Origin: Zychaea mexicana
Taxonomy: Eukaryota > Mucoromycota > Mucoromycetes > Mucorales > Lichtheimiaceae
Direction: 5' to 3'
Assembly: GCF_025766255.1 (NCBI RefSeq)
Contig: NW_026516730.1
Location: 1 to 64,000 of the forward strand
DNA: 64,000 nt
Below, one piece after another: positions 1-11,310 of this stretch. The position numbers and the translations under genes are program-made. The first letter of the stretch is position 1, and each line of letters opens with the position of its first letter. The notes under the pieces were generated by a model. That model did not search any database, had not been told where the DNA came from, and was given only the letters and a program-made list of their open reading frames with translations.

Positions 1-1907
1 TTCGGATTCTGTCGGTGCACTGTATATGACAATCAATAACCTACCAAGATCTGAACGATTCAAGTCATCAAATGTCATATTAGTCGGTATAGCACCGGGA
101 CCCCATGAAAGTTCTAAAGGTACCAATTTGATTACACTGTTACTTATCTTTTTGCTCGTTGATTCTGGAGTCTCGCATGTGTGGTTCTGATTTCCTTTCT
201 TTTTTTTTGTATTGATAGAGCAAATCAATAATTTCTTGCGTCCAATGGTCGACGATCTGTTACAATTATATCACGGCAAAGATATGGTTATTGATGACGG
301 CTCCTTGGTCAAAGTGCGAGCAGCTCTATTGTTCGTAGCATCGGACATACCGGCTTCAAGAAAGGTTTCTGGCTTTACAGGTCCAAACTCATTCTACGGA
401 TGTAACCATTGCGACATTTCCTGGCCATCGCAAGCAGAGAATCCAAGGCTGCGCGATTACTCCAACTTTGACTTTTCTTGGAGATTGCGGACAAAGGCAA
501 AGAACTTGGCAGACGCAAAAGCTTGGAAGGCAGCAAAAACGGCTACCGAAAGGACACAGTTAGAGAAGTCAAATGGAACATGCTGGTCCGAGTTGCATCG
601 TCTTCCATACTTTGATCCCGTTTCGCAGACAATAGTCGACTGTATGCACAACATGTTCTGTGGGACAGCCGAGCGCATGGCCACCATATGGAAAGATGAC
701 GGAACCTTGACCAAGGAGCATTTGACCGATATGGAGAGTTGCCTCGAAAAGATGGTGGTGCCCCCATCATACAGCATCGCTCGCGGCTGTATTGCGATTG
801 GATTTGCTGGAATGACGTCGGATGAATGGAGGTCGTGGACTGTTGCACTCTCGCCGTCGTTGTTGAAGGGAAGATTGCTTGGAGAAAAGATGGCACACTG
901 GTTGCTCTTTGTCGCAGCAGCACGTCTCCTGTGTAAGCCATCCATCACCATCGCCGAAAACGAGGAAGCCCACCAACTGCTGCTCAAATTTGGCCGCGAC
1001 TTTTCAAGATTGTACTCTAGAGATCAAGTCACGCCAAATATGCATTTGCATGTTCACCTTCGCGACATGGTACTCAATTTTGGCAGCTGCTATAACATGT
1101 GGGTATTCAGCTTTGAGCGGTTCAACAAGATCATCAAGAACCAGCACACCAACCAAAAAGACCGTTTCGAGCTTACGTACATGAAGAAGTTCTTGAGTGT
1201 CGTGTTCGCTGATGATATGGTCCGACGAGTCGTGGTCGAGCGGTGCGGCAACAGCACGATTGCCAAACAGATTGCTGAGCTGTTGCTGCCACAATCAGAA
1301 GCCATGCAAGAGCATTACGATTGTCAGCCGTTCTTGGATCAATCAGATTTCGACTATGCCGCGGGAGTAAGTGTAGTTGGTTGGGAGCCGCTGCCACCAT
1401 CATGTCTTCCCCTCAAGACGGCAAAAAGGTGTACATGGATACGCGCCACTACCACTGTCTTGTCGAGTATTACCAATCGATGTTTCCAGACATGAACTTT
1501 GTGTCACTCGCCAGCACTAGTGGTAATCAGGTCAGCGATCACCTCTACAAATTTGCAACAGTCGATCTCCTGGGCCAAACGTTCATTTCCGAAATGTCTC
1601 GCCACATCAACACCAGCACCTATGTCCGAGTCGTTTGCCCAAGTACTCAGTTTCATACTGAAGCGATCGTTCGTCCTGGGCGCATTTTATATTTCTTTGT
1701 CCACAACCTGCGCAATCCCACCGACGGTAATTTCTGCCAGTTCGTTTTTGCTTTTGTTGAGTACCTACACCAAATACGCAAGTCTTTGAGTCGTTTAGGA
1801 TGCTAGGCATGGACGTCTACCATTTGAAATCGAACCGTATACGTGGTAGTGTGTCGTTCCTTTGGGGAGGCTCCATTCCGGCGTTGTTGTTACCCCTATT
1901 CAAATAG
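1..1907 (+). pseudogene. Tnp2/Plavaka-like DDE transposase, 5'-truncated by the window edge
   Basis: Transposase of the Tnp2 (CACTA/Plavaka) type, which cuts and inserts a DNA transposon. The frame is open from base 2 and reads GALYMTINNLPR and GIAPGPHESSK, both typical of the N-terminal part of the domain. A 101-bp GT-AG intron (120-220) joins this in phase to QINNFLRPMVDDLLQLY. Further marks are a Cys pair (YGCNHCDISWP), DCMHNMFCGTAERM, and the C-terminal block HLHVHLRDMVLNFG then FSFERFNKIIKN, whose Asp and Glu are plausible catalytic residues. A 62-bp GT-AG gap (1367-1428) restores the frame to VYMDTRHYHCLVEYY. The next segment ends at a stop near 1806, but another frame carries on to a TAG at 1905-1907 (GSVSFLWGGSIPALL), so the 3' end is frameshifted or spliced in a way I could not resolve. 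No terminal inverted repeat was seen. The family call is firm; intactness is doubtful. Confidence 0.75.
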
Positions 1908-2489
1908 ACAATAGCTGTGCTCTTACATATTTACCACGAAAATAAAAGTAATCTACTCTTAAAAGCAAAATACCTCAGGTCAGGTCTTTTTCTTTTTTGG
2001 CTTCACGCTGCTGTAGTTGTAGTAGAGAATAAAATAAAAAACAAGTTTTGAATTATAGAAATCGCTTCAGATTTGAAAAGCATTTTGAAGGAATCTAATG
2101 CGATGGCGAATCAAGAAACTTGTAGATGGTCAAATAAATAAAAATGTTGAAGAATTTGATTTAGTAATTGGCAAAAAAAAAAAAAAAAAAAAAGGAGAAA
2201 AAGCAAAGTGGTAGAGACAAGCATAGTGGCGGTAAAAGTCTCAGAGTGGGAAGAAGCACAGCAGTCCAGGTGGTGTAAAAAAGGGGTCATCCCAGATGGT
2301 TTTGGGGGAGAAGGATTTTAGTGGGGGAGCCAATTTTTATCCATTTACTGCATCACGGCTCTGAAAGTGCACTGAAAGCGCTCTGAAAGAAGATTCTCAC
2401 TGAAAGCACACTGAAAGCACACTGAAAGAAAAATTTCAGAGTACACTGAAAGCACTCTGAAATCGGGTTTTAACTCCAGTGCAAAAGGA
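1908..2489. other. Non-coding stretch with A22 tract and CTGAAAG repeats
   Basis: No gene seen. A run of 22 A lies at 2173-2194. From 2359 to 2463 the short motif cactgaaag/ctctgaaag recurs about nine times with irregular spacing, giving a low-complexity satellite. This stretch separates the transposase from the tRNA-like array and could be the tail of the transposon, but no terminal repeat supports that. Confidence 0.5.
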
Positions 2490-2533
2490 ATGGTTGTGCG
2501 GTATAGCAGCAGTGCAATGGCTAAGATATATCA

Positions 2534-2620
2534 GTAGGTTGCCGTGGTCGAGTAGACTAAGGCGCCTTCCCAATCCTGTTGAGGCTTGGGAAGGCGTAGG
2601 TTCGAACCCTGCAGCCTGCT
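2534..2620 (+). ncRNA. tRNA-like pol III cassette, copy 1
   Basis: An 87-nt cassette that can fold as a cloverleaf. The 7-bp acceptor pairs GTAGGTT with AGCCTGC (two G-U). The T arm GCAGG-TTCGAAC-CCTGC contains a perfect B box (GGTTCGAACC); in this copy one stem base is U. A D-arm-like segment TGGTCGAGTAGACTAAGG resembles a Leu/Ser-type A box. Between them, a 10-bp hairpin (GCCTTCCCAA pairing with TTGGGAAGGC, 12-nt loop) replaces a normal anticodon arm plus variable arm. A run of seven T follows, as expected for pol III termination. In copy 1 the D stem is CCGT against AAGG, weaker than in the others. It could be a decayed tRNA gene, the head of a tRNA-derived SINE, or a novel tRNA-like RNA. 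It is not a canonical tRNA, because no 7-nt anticodon loop with U33 is conserved. Confidence 0.6.
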
Positions 2621-2828
2621 ATCTTTTTTTCAGCAGCCAATATCTTGTTTTATTGAGCTATAAAGTAAAACTAGACTCTTTTGTTCAAAAACTATTACTA
2701 TGCAGTGAGACTAGTACAACTACACTCTATATTTAAACTATAAAAGAGGATATGAATAGCAGTAGCACTATCATTCAAAAGAGAATGATTGTGCGGTATA
2801 GCAGCAGTGCAATGGCTAAGATATATCA

Positions 2829-2915
2829 GTAGGTTGCCTTGGTCGAGTAGACTAAGGCGCCTTCCCAATCCTGTTGAGGCTTGGGAAGGCGCAGGTTCGA
2901 ACCCTGCAGCCTGCT
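2829..2915 (+). ncRNA. tRNA-like pol III cassette, copy 2
   Basis: Same fold as copy 1, with a perfect 4-bp D stem (CCTT with AAGG) and a perfect T stem (GCAGG with CCTGC). The loop of the central hairpin is tcctgttgaggc. A TATAAAAG box lies about 90 bp upstream and a T7 run follows. Confidence 0.6.
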
Positions 2916-3124
2916 ATCTTTTTTTCAGCAGCCAATATCTTGTTTTATTGAGCTATAAAGTAAAACTAGACTCTTTTGTTCAAAAACTATTACTATGCAG
3001 TGGGACTAGTATAACTACACTCTATATTTAAATAATAAAAGAGGATATGAATAGCAGTAGCACTATCAATTCAAAAGAGAATGATTGTGCGGTATAGCAG
3101 CAGTGCAATGGCTAAGATATATCA

Positions 3125-3211
3125 GTAGGTTGCCTTGGTCGAGTAGACTAAGGCGCCTTCCCAATCCCGTTGAGGCTTGGGAAGGCGCAGGTTCGAACCC
3201 TGCAGCCTGCT
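3125..3211 (+). ncRNA. tRNA-like pol III cassette, copy 3
   Basis: As copy 2, with one change in the central loop (tcccgttgaggc). The acceptor, D stem, 10-bp hairpin, T arm and T-run are unchanged. Confidence 0.6.
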
Positions 3212-3419
3212 ATCTTTTTTTCAGCAGCCAATATCTTGTTTTATTGAGCTTTAAAGTAAAACTAGACTCTTTTGTTCAAAAACTATTACTATGCAGTGAG
3301 ACTAGTACAACTACACTCTATATTTAAACTATAAAAGAGGATATGAATAGCAGTAGCACTATCATTCAAAAGAGAATGATTGTGCGGTATAGCAGCAGTG
3401 CAATGGCTAAGATATATTA

Positions 3420-3506
3420 GTAGGTTGCCTTGGTTGAGTAGACTACGGCGCCTTCCCAATCCCGTTGAGGCTTGGGAAGGCGCAGGTTCGAACCCTGCAG
3501 CCTGCT
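3420..3506 (+). ncRNA. tRNA-like pol III cassette, copy 4
   Basis: Most diverged copy. The D region reads TGGTTGAGTAGACTACGG, so the D stem has one mismatch (CCTT against ACGG). The B box, hairpin and terminator are intact, and the loop is the copy-3 form. Confidence 0.55.
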
Positions 3507-3702
3507 ATCTTTTTTTCAGCAGCTAATATCTTGTTTTATTGACATGTAAAGTAAAACTAGACTCTTTTGTTCAAAAACTATTACTATGCAGTGGGACTAG
3601 TATAACTACACTCTATATTTAAATTATAAAAGAGGATATGAATAGCAGTAGCACTATCATTAAAAAGAGAATGATTGTGCGGTATAGCAGCAGTGCAATG
3701 GC

Positions 3703-4118
3703 TGTTGTATTCAACATGATCAATAACACATATTCTTTAATTGGTCATTAACGATTGCTGTTATTTCCCTCATAACCTCACTTGTGCAGACATTTCTTTA
3801 TTCATACACATCTTGGTGAAACACCGATCAGCTATGCTCAGGAAGAAGTTGTCATTATTCGGATCATGTAATTCACATTAGTTACTATCTGAGGCATTTA
3901 CCCGGATGTACCTTTTACTCACGCATCATACATTACTTAATCCTATATAATTGATTTGTAACATCAATTCATCCGTTCAATGCACACGCTGTGGTAGTTG
4001 CCAAGGATAAGCCATTTCTTATAAATAGTGAGAACTTTTGTTATCATAATAAACCAGTTTCAATTCCTTTCAGGTCTCGTTGACTTATTCTGTCTCTTTT
4101 GGTTTATTGGATATTACA
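3703..4118 (+). repeat. 5' LTR of chromovirus 1
   Basis: 416 bp, starting TGTTGTATTC and ending GATATTACA. It matches 14692-15107 over its full length with about six substitutions. It interrupts the fifth unit of the tRNA-like array. A TATAAATAG-like box lies near 4020. Confidence 0.95.
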
Positions 4119-7100
4119 TTTTTTTCAACGAATTCCTTTTCTCTATATTACTACTTTATTTCACTACCTTACTTACCATATCTACTCATATTGATTTCGG
4201 TTCTCCCATCAACTCGTCTGCTGGTTCTCCGGCTGCTGCTACTGCTTCGGTTCAAGAGGTCCAGGCCACATCCGTCCATAGTCATCAAGCTGGTTCTCAA
4301 GAAGTCCATCAAGCACCCCACGCTGTCAAGCAGGGAAGTTCCTTTGTTAATCAAGTTGCTAGCTCAACTACTGGTGTGCAAGGTCATTCGTATGCTAGTG
4401 TCGCCGGTGCCGCTGGTTCTGCTGTTTTTGCTGCTGGTGGTGTGCCACAATTGTCGTTGCCCAACGTTCCTGACGTGGTGATGCAAGAATCCGATTCCAT
4501 CGCTGCTGCCACTAGGATTTCGTCCGCTGCTCGCTCTCAGGCTGCCATTGATCAACTAGGTGAACACTTAGCCTCTTTAGCTGAATGTCTTGCTCTCGGT
4601 GGTCTCACCAACCAAGAACATGCTCGTGTCCAAGCCGACTACCTCTCCGCTTCCAAGGATTTGGATATCTTGCTCTCGGTGCAAAAGAGGTTGTTCAAGA
4701 CTGATGCCACCAACACCGCTTCCAAAATTGTTGTCCCGTCCGACTTACCTCTACTCCAATGGTCAGGCAATATTTTCGATCAAGCCAAGCCAGTCTTTGC
4801 CTCGGTGCAAGAATGCCTCGACCGCTTTGAGGACATCGTTGGCTCGTATAGCTAAGACATGGATTCCAACTGGTGCCGCTTGCTCCCACGCATGTTGTCT
4901 CCAGATCAACGCTCCTGGTTCACCAACCACCTCAAGCCCCATGGTGAGTTCCCTTGGTCGTTCGCGCGCAAAGCCATCATCGCCAAGTATGGAATCCAGG
5001 ATGCCGAACGTCAAGCCCAATGCATGCAAGAGTTGTTTAACTTGCGCATGAGCCGTAATGAATCGGTGGAACGGTACACCGACCGTTTTCACAAGATCCG
5101 CAGAGAAGCTGGCTGTGAGGACAGCAAGGTCATCGCCGCTCTTTACATCAATTCGTTGCTTCCGGAGCTCGCACAGCATGTTGCTCTGAGCCAAGCTCAT
5201 CTGCCAGCCAGCCAACGGGCTTCCACTGACCAAGCTGCAAACTTGGCGCGCACGCTGTACGGCAAGGTAGTTGTGTCAAAACACAGCAAAGAAGCTGCTT
5301 CTCTGGATACTACTTCCGTAGTAGGTTCAAGTTCCCCTTGGTCCTCGCCTGTCGCTGCTAAAAACAACAAGGGAAAGAAGAAGGTCTCTGCTGGCAAGGT
5401 CTGCCGTTTGCACGGTGCTGGCCGCCATTCGACGGAAGAATGCCGCATGCTGATAGGTGTTCGCAACAATGGTTCGTCTGGCAAGGTTTCGAAGCACTCG
5501 AGTGCGTCGTCGTCTTCGTCTAGTGTGGTTCCGAGTACTGGTTCTGCTGGTTTGGGAGGCTTGTCGTCGCCATCGTCAGGTGGTAAGAAGTGTTTCCGCT
5601 GTGGTGCCCCTTGGGACAAAACGCACAGATGTCAAGTCAACCATTTGGCTATTCGTTCAGCAACTTTGGCTTCCGAGTCATTGTCTGCTTCTGGCTCCGC
5701 ACCAGTCACCCCGGCTTCTGAGCTAATCCCTTCTCTTCCTTCTTCGGCTCCTGCGCTGATCGCTGCTGCTGTTGCCTCCGTGGCTCACACGGCACCATCA
5801 CCATCTTCTGCCCCGTTCTCGTCTCTTTCTCTGGAAGACGCGGTCATGGAAGAGGTCGATGCTTCACTTCACAAAGCTTGTTATGATTGTAAGTCTTCAC
5901 ATGATTTTTCACGTCATCTTTACAAGAATACTAAAGCTTTTTATGTACCGGTTACTATACAGGAGTATGAAACCTGGGCGTTTGTTGATCCGGGTGCCAC
6001 ATTTTCGGCAATCAGTCCTTCGCTGCGGTCGTTTCTGGGTCTATCTGTCACTCCCATGAAAGGAAAGGTCAACTTGGCTGCTCCTGGCCCGAGCATTAGT
6101 AGAATTGGTCATACAAACGAAATAAAGATTTTACACAACGGAATCACTGCCTCACATTCTTTTGAAGTCTTTGAATTCAATGCTGATGCCGAAGTATCTA
6201 TTGGCTCAGATCTCATGCCTCTTATTGGTATTTACTTGAAAGGGCTCGCCTCTTGCTGGCACCGCTCTTCTCGTCCTAGCTTGCCTGAACCAGAAGATTT
6301 ACCTGAACCAAACAATTCTCCTGCTGGTACACCAGAGCAACACAAACAATTTCTTGAATCTATTCAACCTTACATACAGGAAAATATAAACATTCCTCCT
6401 TCTGCTTTTTGCACTCTTCCCGAATCGGTTGTTCGTATTCACACACCTGAAGGAAAAGTTGTAAATCGGCGTCAATATCCTTTAGTGGACAAATTGATTC
6501 CTATTCTTCAAACACAGATAGATCAATGGTTAGCTGATGGTATTATCAAACACGCTCCTCCTGGTAATGCATGGAACAATCCTATGACATTTGCACCCAA
6601 AAAGGATCCGAAAACAGGATTGCCTACATCCTATCGACCTTGTATTGATACTAGGGCACTGAACGCCTTATGTACAACTGAAGAGTCCTATCCAATCCCT
6701 CTTTGCTCCGATATTGCAAGACGGATGAAAAACGCGACTGTCTTCACTTGTCTTGATTTGAAATCTGCTTTCACACGCTTCAAAGTACACGAAGAAGATC
6801 AAGCAAAACTCTCATTTACCTTTAACGATCGACAATATTCCTTTGTGGGATGTCTGTTTGGTATCCGTTTTTTGAGCAGTTTATTTATGAAATGTGTTCA
6901 TATCATCTTTAATGGTGTGAAGCACGTGGATTCTTATATTGATGACATCATTGTCTTCTCTGACACTATGGAAGAACACGTACATCACGTACAAGACGCT
7001 ATTAGTCGTCTCTCCAAGGTCAATCTCGTGCTCAATAGTGACAAATGCTCCTGGGCTCAAAAGTCAGTCTACCTCCTTAGTTACTGTCTTCATGCTGGTG

Positions 7101-7248
7101 GTATTTCTCTGGATAAACGCAAAGTTGCTAACGTCCATGACTGGAAATTACCTCAAACTGGCCATAACATACAACAATTTCTTGGATTAGTGAACTTCTT
7201 CCGACAATCCATTCCCAAGGTGGCTATGCTCACAGCTCCCCTTGACAA
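4119..7248 (+). pseudogene. Chromovirus 1 gag, protease and first part of reverse transcriptase
   Basis: Gag packages the element's RNA; protease and reverse transcriptase mature and copy it. One frame runs from the LTR through gag (an Ala/Ser-rich N-terminus, then a capsid-like segment DRFEDIVGSYS and NWCRLLPRMLS). It is broken by an in-frame TAA at 4853-4855 and reopens at once. No in-frame ATG lies between the LTR and about 4480, so the gag start is unclear. A zinc knuckle (CFRCGAPWDKTHRC) sits near 5590. The protease site reads VDPGATFSAI in place of the usual D-S/T-G. The RT shows TCLDLKSAFTRF and the catalytic SYIDDIIVFS, then LGLVNFFRQSIP. The frame runs into the MULE inverted repeat and stops at 7276. 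Reading past the MULE, the protein continues in phase at 12490. Confidence 0.9.
7240..7248 (+). repeat. Left 9-bp target site duplication of the MULE
   Basis: CCTTGACAA directly before the left terminal repeat, identical to 12481-12489. Confidence 0.95.
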
Positions 7249-8420
7249 CAATTCCCTTATTCCGGCCTGGAAATAAGAGTTGGGTGTTCCCCCCCACAAT
7301 TTTTTTGGGATTTCAAGGTCAGCCACTAGAGGCACTGTGCTAGGCAGCAATGCAGTATTTCAGAGAGGAAAATTTCACCAAGTGCATGTGCTTCTTATAT
7401 AAAAAGTTTTTTTTTCTCTTGAGTTCATCTCCAAGCATTCTTCAAGCTCTAGCTACAACAACCCTTTCCAAATTGAGGATTTGCACAAAAAGATCAACTT
7501 GGTGACGGATTCAAATGGTAAATGTCTCAGATGGAGGAAGGAAAAAGACAGAAAAAGTTTTTTTTTCTTCACTTTGTATAACACGGCAGTAACAGCGTGA
7601 TTGACAGTTGCTTTTTCTACGCTTTACAGAACACGTTCATCGTCACTGCACGCCCATTCGCAAGGCATTTGACAGTAGCAGCATTATTGGCATCTGTCCA
7701 CAGCTCATTTACACACGAAATCAGGATTATTGACTTGGTACAAAATGGAACAAGCTTTTTCTCTTTGCATATGTATAGCACCGTAAACAAAAAGTAACAC
7801 TCGTTTGTTAATATATTTCCCGTCTATAGGACATACAGTCGAGGCATCACAGGTCATGGCATTACTGATGGATCCTTTGAACTCATTCAATGCAATGGCT
7901 CAAGACTAATAACATGGTGAAATGGAAGAGGTAAGGGTTATTCTTTTCTTTATGCTTTGCAAGGCGCTGCAAAAAAAAACCAACGCCGTTCTTGCTTATC
8001 TTCAACTAGTCCTACCAACTATTCAGTACATGGAGCATGCACAACTACTGCTAGCAGCACAGTTTGGACTCATTATGGTAAAATGGTTAAAGTGTTAAGG
8101 AGGGGGGAATATGTAGCACTTGCGTTTTTTCTTTCTTTTAGTGTTCCTGGCTGCTGCACTGTGATTATCCCTATCATCCTTGCTTTATTCAATACCACAC
8201 TACAGCACATACACATATATCCATGGACGATTGGAAGTTTGCATAAGCAAAAAGCGAAATTGTAGGTAAGGACAATAGGAATTGGGATGCTGTTCTATGC
8301 TGGAGAAATTAGAAAATACAGGGACGTCGTTTTACACCACGATCCACCTTGTTGTATCCGCTATTACAAGCTATCAGGCTCTATGCTGTCGCCTTCGATA
8401 ACCATCCATATGTGTACATC
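7249..8420 (+). repeat. Left terminal inverted repeat of the MULE (1.17 kb)
   Basis: Inverted copy of 11311-12480, near-identical by eye. The two diverge after gtgtacatc at 8420. Short open frames inside it (7597-7797, 7705-7890, 7957-8265) recur in the other repeat and show no protein-family signal, so I treat them as chance. Confidence 0.93.
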
Positions 8421-8565
8421 TGCTTATCGGTTGATCAAGGATTATGGATATACATGATATAGATGGGATGATAATCGCTTTATTGGGTGGAGATATTTAT
8501 GGGATAGAGATGGAGTGTATTCGATAGGAGATAAAATAAAGGTGATTCAGAAATAGAGAAGAAAT

Positions 8566-10875
8566 TCAATTGTTTTGACGTTGGAAATTGGAATTAGAAG
8601 GTGTGGATAGGATGCTGTTGAGCTCAGTGCCAATATCTGCGGTTTCTTCTATCATTTTTTGCACTCTAGTAATTAATTGAGCAACCTTGTCAGCTTTGTT
8701 ACCATCAATAGTAGATTTACTAATGCGACGATAATTAACATTTGACCCGTCAATGAGTTGCTTAAAAACGCGCCTTAGGCTTTCCTTAGGTCCATCCTCG
8801 CGTGGCGGTTGCTCTTGCATAGGAGGACGTGCAAAGGTGCTGCTGTTGCTTGATCGATTGTTGGTATGCTGAATGGCTGCTATCCAGTTCTCTAGAGATG
8901 GTCGCACTGTTATAGTCTTGGCGTACCGCTCAACAAGAAACATATGTTTGCACGGGAAGTATTCTTTTTTAAACTGGGCACAGGAGCAAGAAACGATCTG
9001 ACTGCTTTCGGTAATTACCTGCAATGTAATAAACAGACAACAACATTAACCAAACAATCACAGTAGCTATTGATCAAGCAACTAGTTCTTATACCGTATA
9101 AATCACGCGCTCTGCCGAAAACGAAGAACACAGATATTCTCTAGATGAGAACTCTTGAACCATATCGCGCAATACCGTGCGGTCAATGGCTTCAGCCTTT
9201 ATCTCTTGTTTGCGCAAAGCATGCTCATATGGACCCATACGGCCAACGTTGGCTACAAGGCGTTTGATCTCTTCGGTGACATCGAATGAAACGTCCTTGA
9301 CAAGTACATGGACTAGTAAGTCCAAGCGATGCATTCTCTTGCGCTTCAAGTAATATGTCTTCAACTGGTTATGCCAGGACTCAACGTAATTGTTTGTTTG
9401 CATATTGGTAAAGGCTTCTGGCTGGAAACATGCTGCCCACCGTTCAACGCCTTCACCCCCAATGCTGTCTATCCATTGGCGCCGGAAGTAGGAGACAAAG
9501 TCTGCTTGAGATCCACTTAAGTCAGATAGGAATGCATCTAGAAGGAGCCTGAACTGATTTTGATCGCCTTCATACAATAATTCAGTTAAGCGTTCCCTGA
9601 TAGTATACTTGATCTCCTCTGCTGATTGATTATCTGTTTCGACCACTTTGGAATGCACATTCTGCATCCAAGCACGCATAACATGCCAGATACAGAATTG
9701 GATTGTACAATCTGGCCAAACCTGGCAGATCGCATTGTTTTCAGGCAAACTGCAATCAATGGTAATGCGCGAAGGGTTAACACAAGAGACGCCAAGTAGT
9801 GGAACCAGTTGGCCAATGGTGCAGCAGACAAGTCGTCAGTTATCATATAGGCAACAGGCGCACCTCTACCAGCAATGGGATGACGTATGACCATAGTATA
9901 AAGTACACCATTATTGTAATGGCACACATCATGTGTGGCATCTAGTGAAATGAATTCCGCATTGCACAGGAGGGCTTTTTGCCATGGTGCAAGGAAACCA
10001 AAGGCGAAACCGTCTCTGCTAAGTAGCCTCTTGTATAGCTGATCACTCTGGCTAGAGGTGGTGTTTTCTGTCCCAATCCATACATAGTAGCCTGTGGATT
10101 GCAGGTCGTCAAGCCATTTGCCAATAGAAACAAAGTCGTTCTCGTCCTTTGCACACTTTTCTTGCCGCATCTTAAAAAAGATATTGTAGACATCGGCAGT
10201 CGTGATATATGCTGCGCGCTGGTGGTCAGGAGAGTTGTGATATTCGTGCTGCAGGTATACCCTTACATCCCGAACATTGTATCCCTTGCGAAGCTCTTGG
10301 TGGATACGCTCCTTTACTTCTTCGGGATTGGGCAGATGCTGAACATCTTGGATGCTGCCAGGTGTATGGCCCGTGTGTTCTCCTTTATACTTAAGAACAA
10401 CCTTGGTAGTATCCTTGATATAGCAAGTGGCTACCAAATACGCTTTACAGCCAACCTGCTTAGATCTCTTTTGGACCGGACGGCGTTTAACATTGTTGCT
10501 ACTACCGGCAGTATCTTCGTCCACAAGATCTGTCTGACTCTTGCGGTTTTTCCCTCTGTTGTCAACTTGGTGAGCGCGATGGCAATAGTAGCGGGCAGTC
10601 CACGCAATTCTTGGTTGGGTATTACGCTTCTTTCTGGGACGTTCATCTTGATCTTTTATATAATGCTTAGTGATATGAACTATATCTAGACAGATCCTAT
10701 ATAATCGTTTCTTACCAGTGCGTTCCTTAGGCTTATATTTGGTAGTGTCATAGTGGACATAACACTCACCAGTACTTTGAGGAAGTTTGCTGATAACAGC
10801 CTCGTATTCCTCAACACTAACAACTTGTTCTTGGTTTTGCCGAGGAGGAATGAGAAGGGGGTTTGCAGATTGCAT
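8566..10875 (-). pseudogene. MULE transposase with SWIM zinc finger
   Basis: Transposase that would mobilise the surrounding MULE. The start is taken at the ATG at 10875 (MQSANPLLIPP). The basic N-terminal part resembles the DNA-binding region of MULE transposases (GCKAYLVA, YKGEHTGHTPG). The DDE core follows: Asp in FISLDATHDVCHYNNG, Asp in ITIDCSLPENNA, then CIWHVMRAW and Glu in NNYVESWHNQLK. A 76-bp intron (9019-9094) joins this in phase to the SWIM finger, SCSCAQFKKEYFPCKHMF (CxC...CxH). One nucleotide is missing near 9783, so the frame shifts between the first and second catalytic Asp. That makes this copy defective unless it is a sequencing error. The spliced product would be about 740 residues. 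It lies between the two long terminal repeats, which probably supply its promoter from the right side. Confidence 0.9.
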
Positions 10876-11310
10876 ATTGCTAATGTTACAAGTTGGAATT
10901 TGAAATTTAATTCGAGATGGAGATGGAAATGTAAGTTTGGAAACGTAAAAAGCAAGAATAGCTTCAACACGCGATTTTCCGATTCAAAAGCGACACAGTA
11001 TAGTTACAAATAGACGCATACGTTTTTTAAGACAGTTTGTAAATAATACTTGTCATGTATTCAAGGACGATATAGCTGCACTTAGTAGCAAACGCATTTC
11101 TTATAAGAGCAGCACATTTTGCTCACTGACTTCCATTTCTTCATCTCCTCTTCCCATCGTATTAAGCTTTCCTCTCAACAAAAACTGGTTTATTAGGATA
11201 TTCCATCTTCGATGCAACTACTGTCTAAAATCACGAAGTACACAGATCGGATGATAGGTGCAAAATAATGGTATATATACATACTTGCTGCATTAACGTT
11301 GTTGGACATC

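Larger units (their letters stand above)
2490..3702 (+). repeat. Tandem array of a 295-bp unit carrying a tRNA-like cassette
   Basis: The landmark tgtgcggtatagcagcag starts at 2495, 2790, 3086, 3381 and 3676, giving spacings of 295, 296, 295 and 295 bp. Four units are complete. The fifth is cut after 27 bases by the LTR that starts at 3703. Copies differ at only a few positions. Each unit holds a tRNA-like cassette (listed separately), a T-run just after it, and a TATAAAAG box about 90 bp before the next cassette. Such homogeneity suggests recent tandem amplification or gene conversion. Confidence 0.85.

Noticed and set aside
212..214. Start codon for the Tnp2 transposase at 212 (TTG)
   Set aside because: This position is inside a GT-AG intron ending at 220. 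The upstream exon from base 2 joins in phase and has family motifs.
457..1184. Several overlapping frames on both strands of the Tnp2 gene
   Set aside because: Shadows of the transposase frame; none has family motifs.
2479..3327. Three similar 80-85-residue frames across the tandem array
   Set aside because: They run straight through the tRNA-like cassette and its T-run, and repeat only because the DNA repeats. The cloverleaf and pol III signals explain the conservation better.
2534..3506. Calling the four cassettes functional tRNA-Leu, tRNA-Ser or tRNA-Asn(GUU) genes
   Set aside because: The D and T regions fit, but the anticodon arm is a 10-bp stem with a 12-nt loop, and the candidate U33 changes to C in two copies.
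7597..8265. Short frames inside the MULE left repeat, mirrored at 11466-12133
   Set aside because: Their duplication follows from the inverted repeat, and none shows a protein-family motif.
10099..10689. 196-residue plus-strand frame
   Set aside because: Antisense shadow of the MULE transposase.
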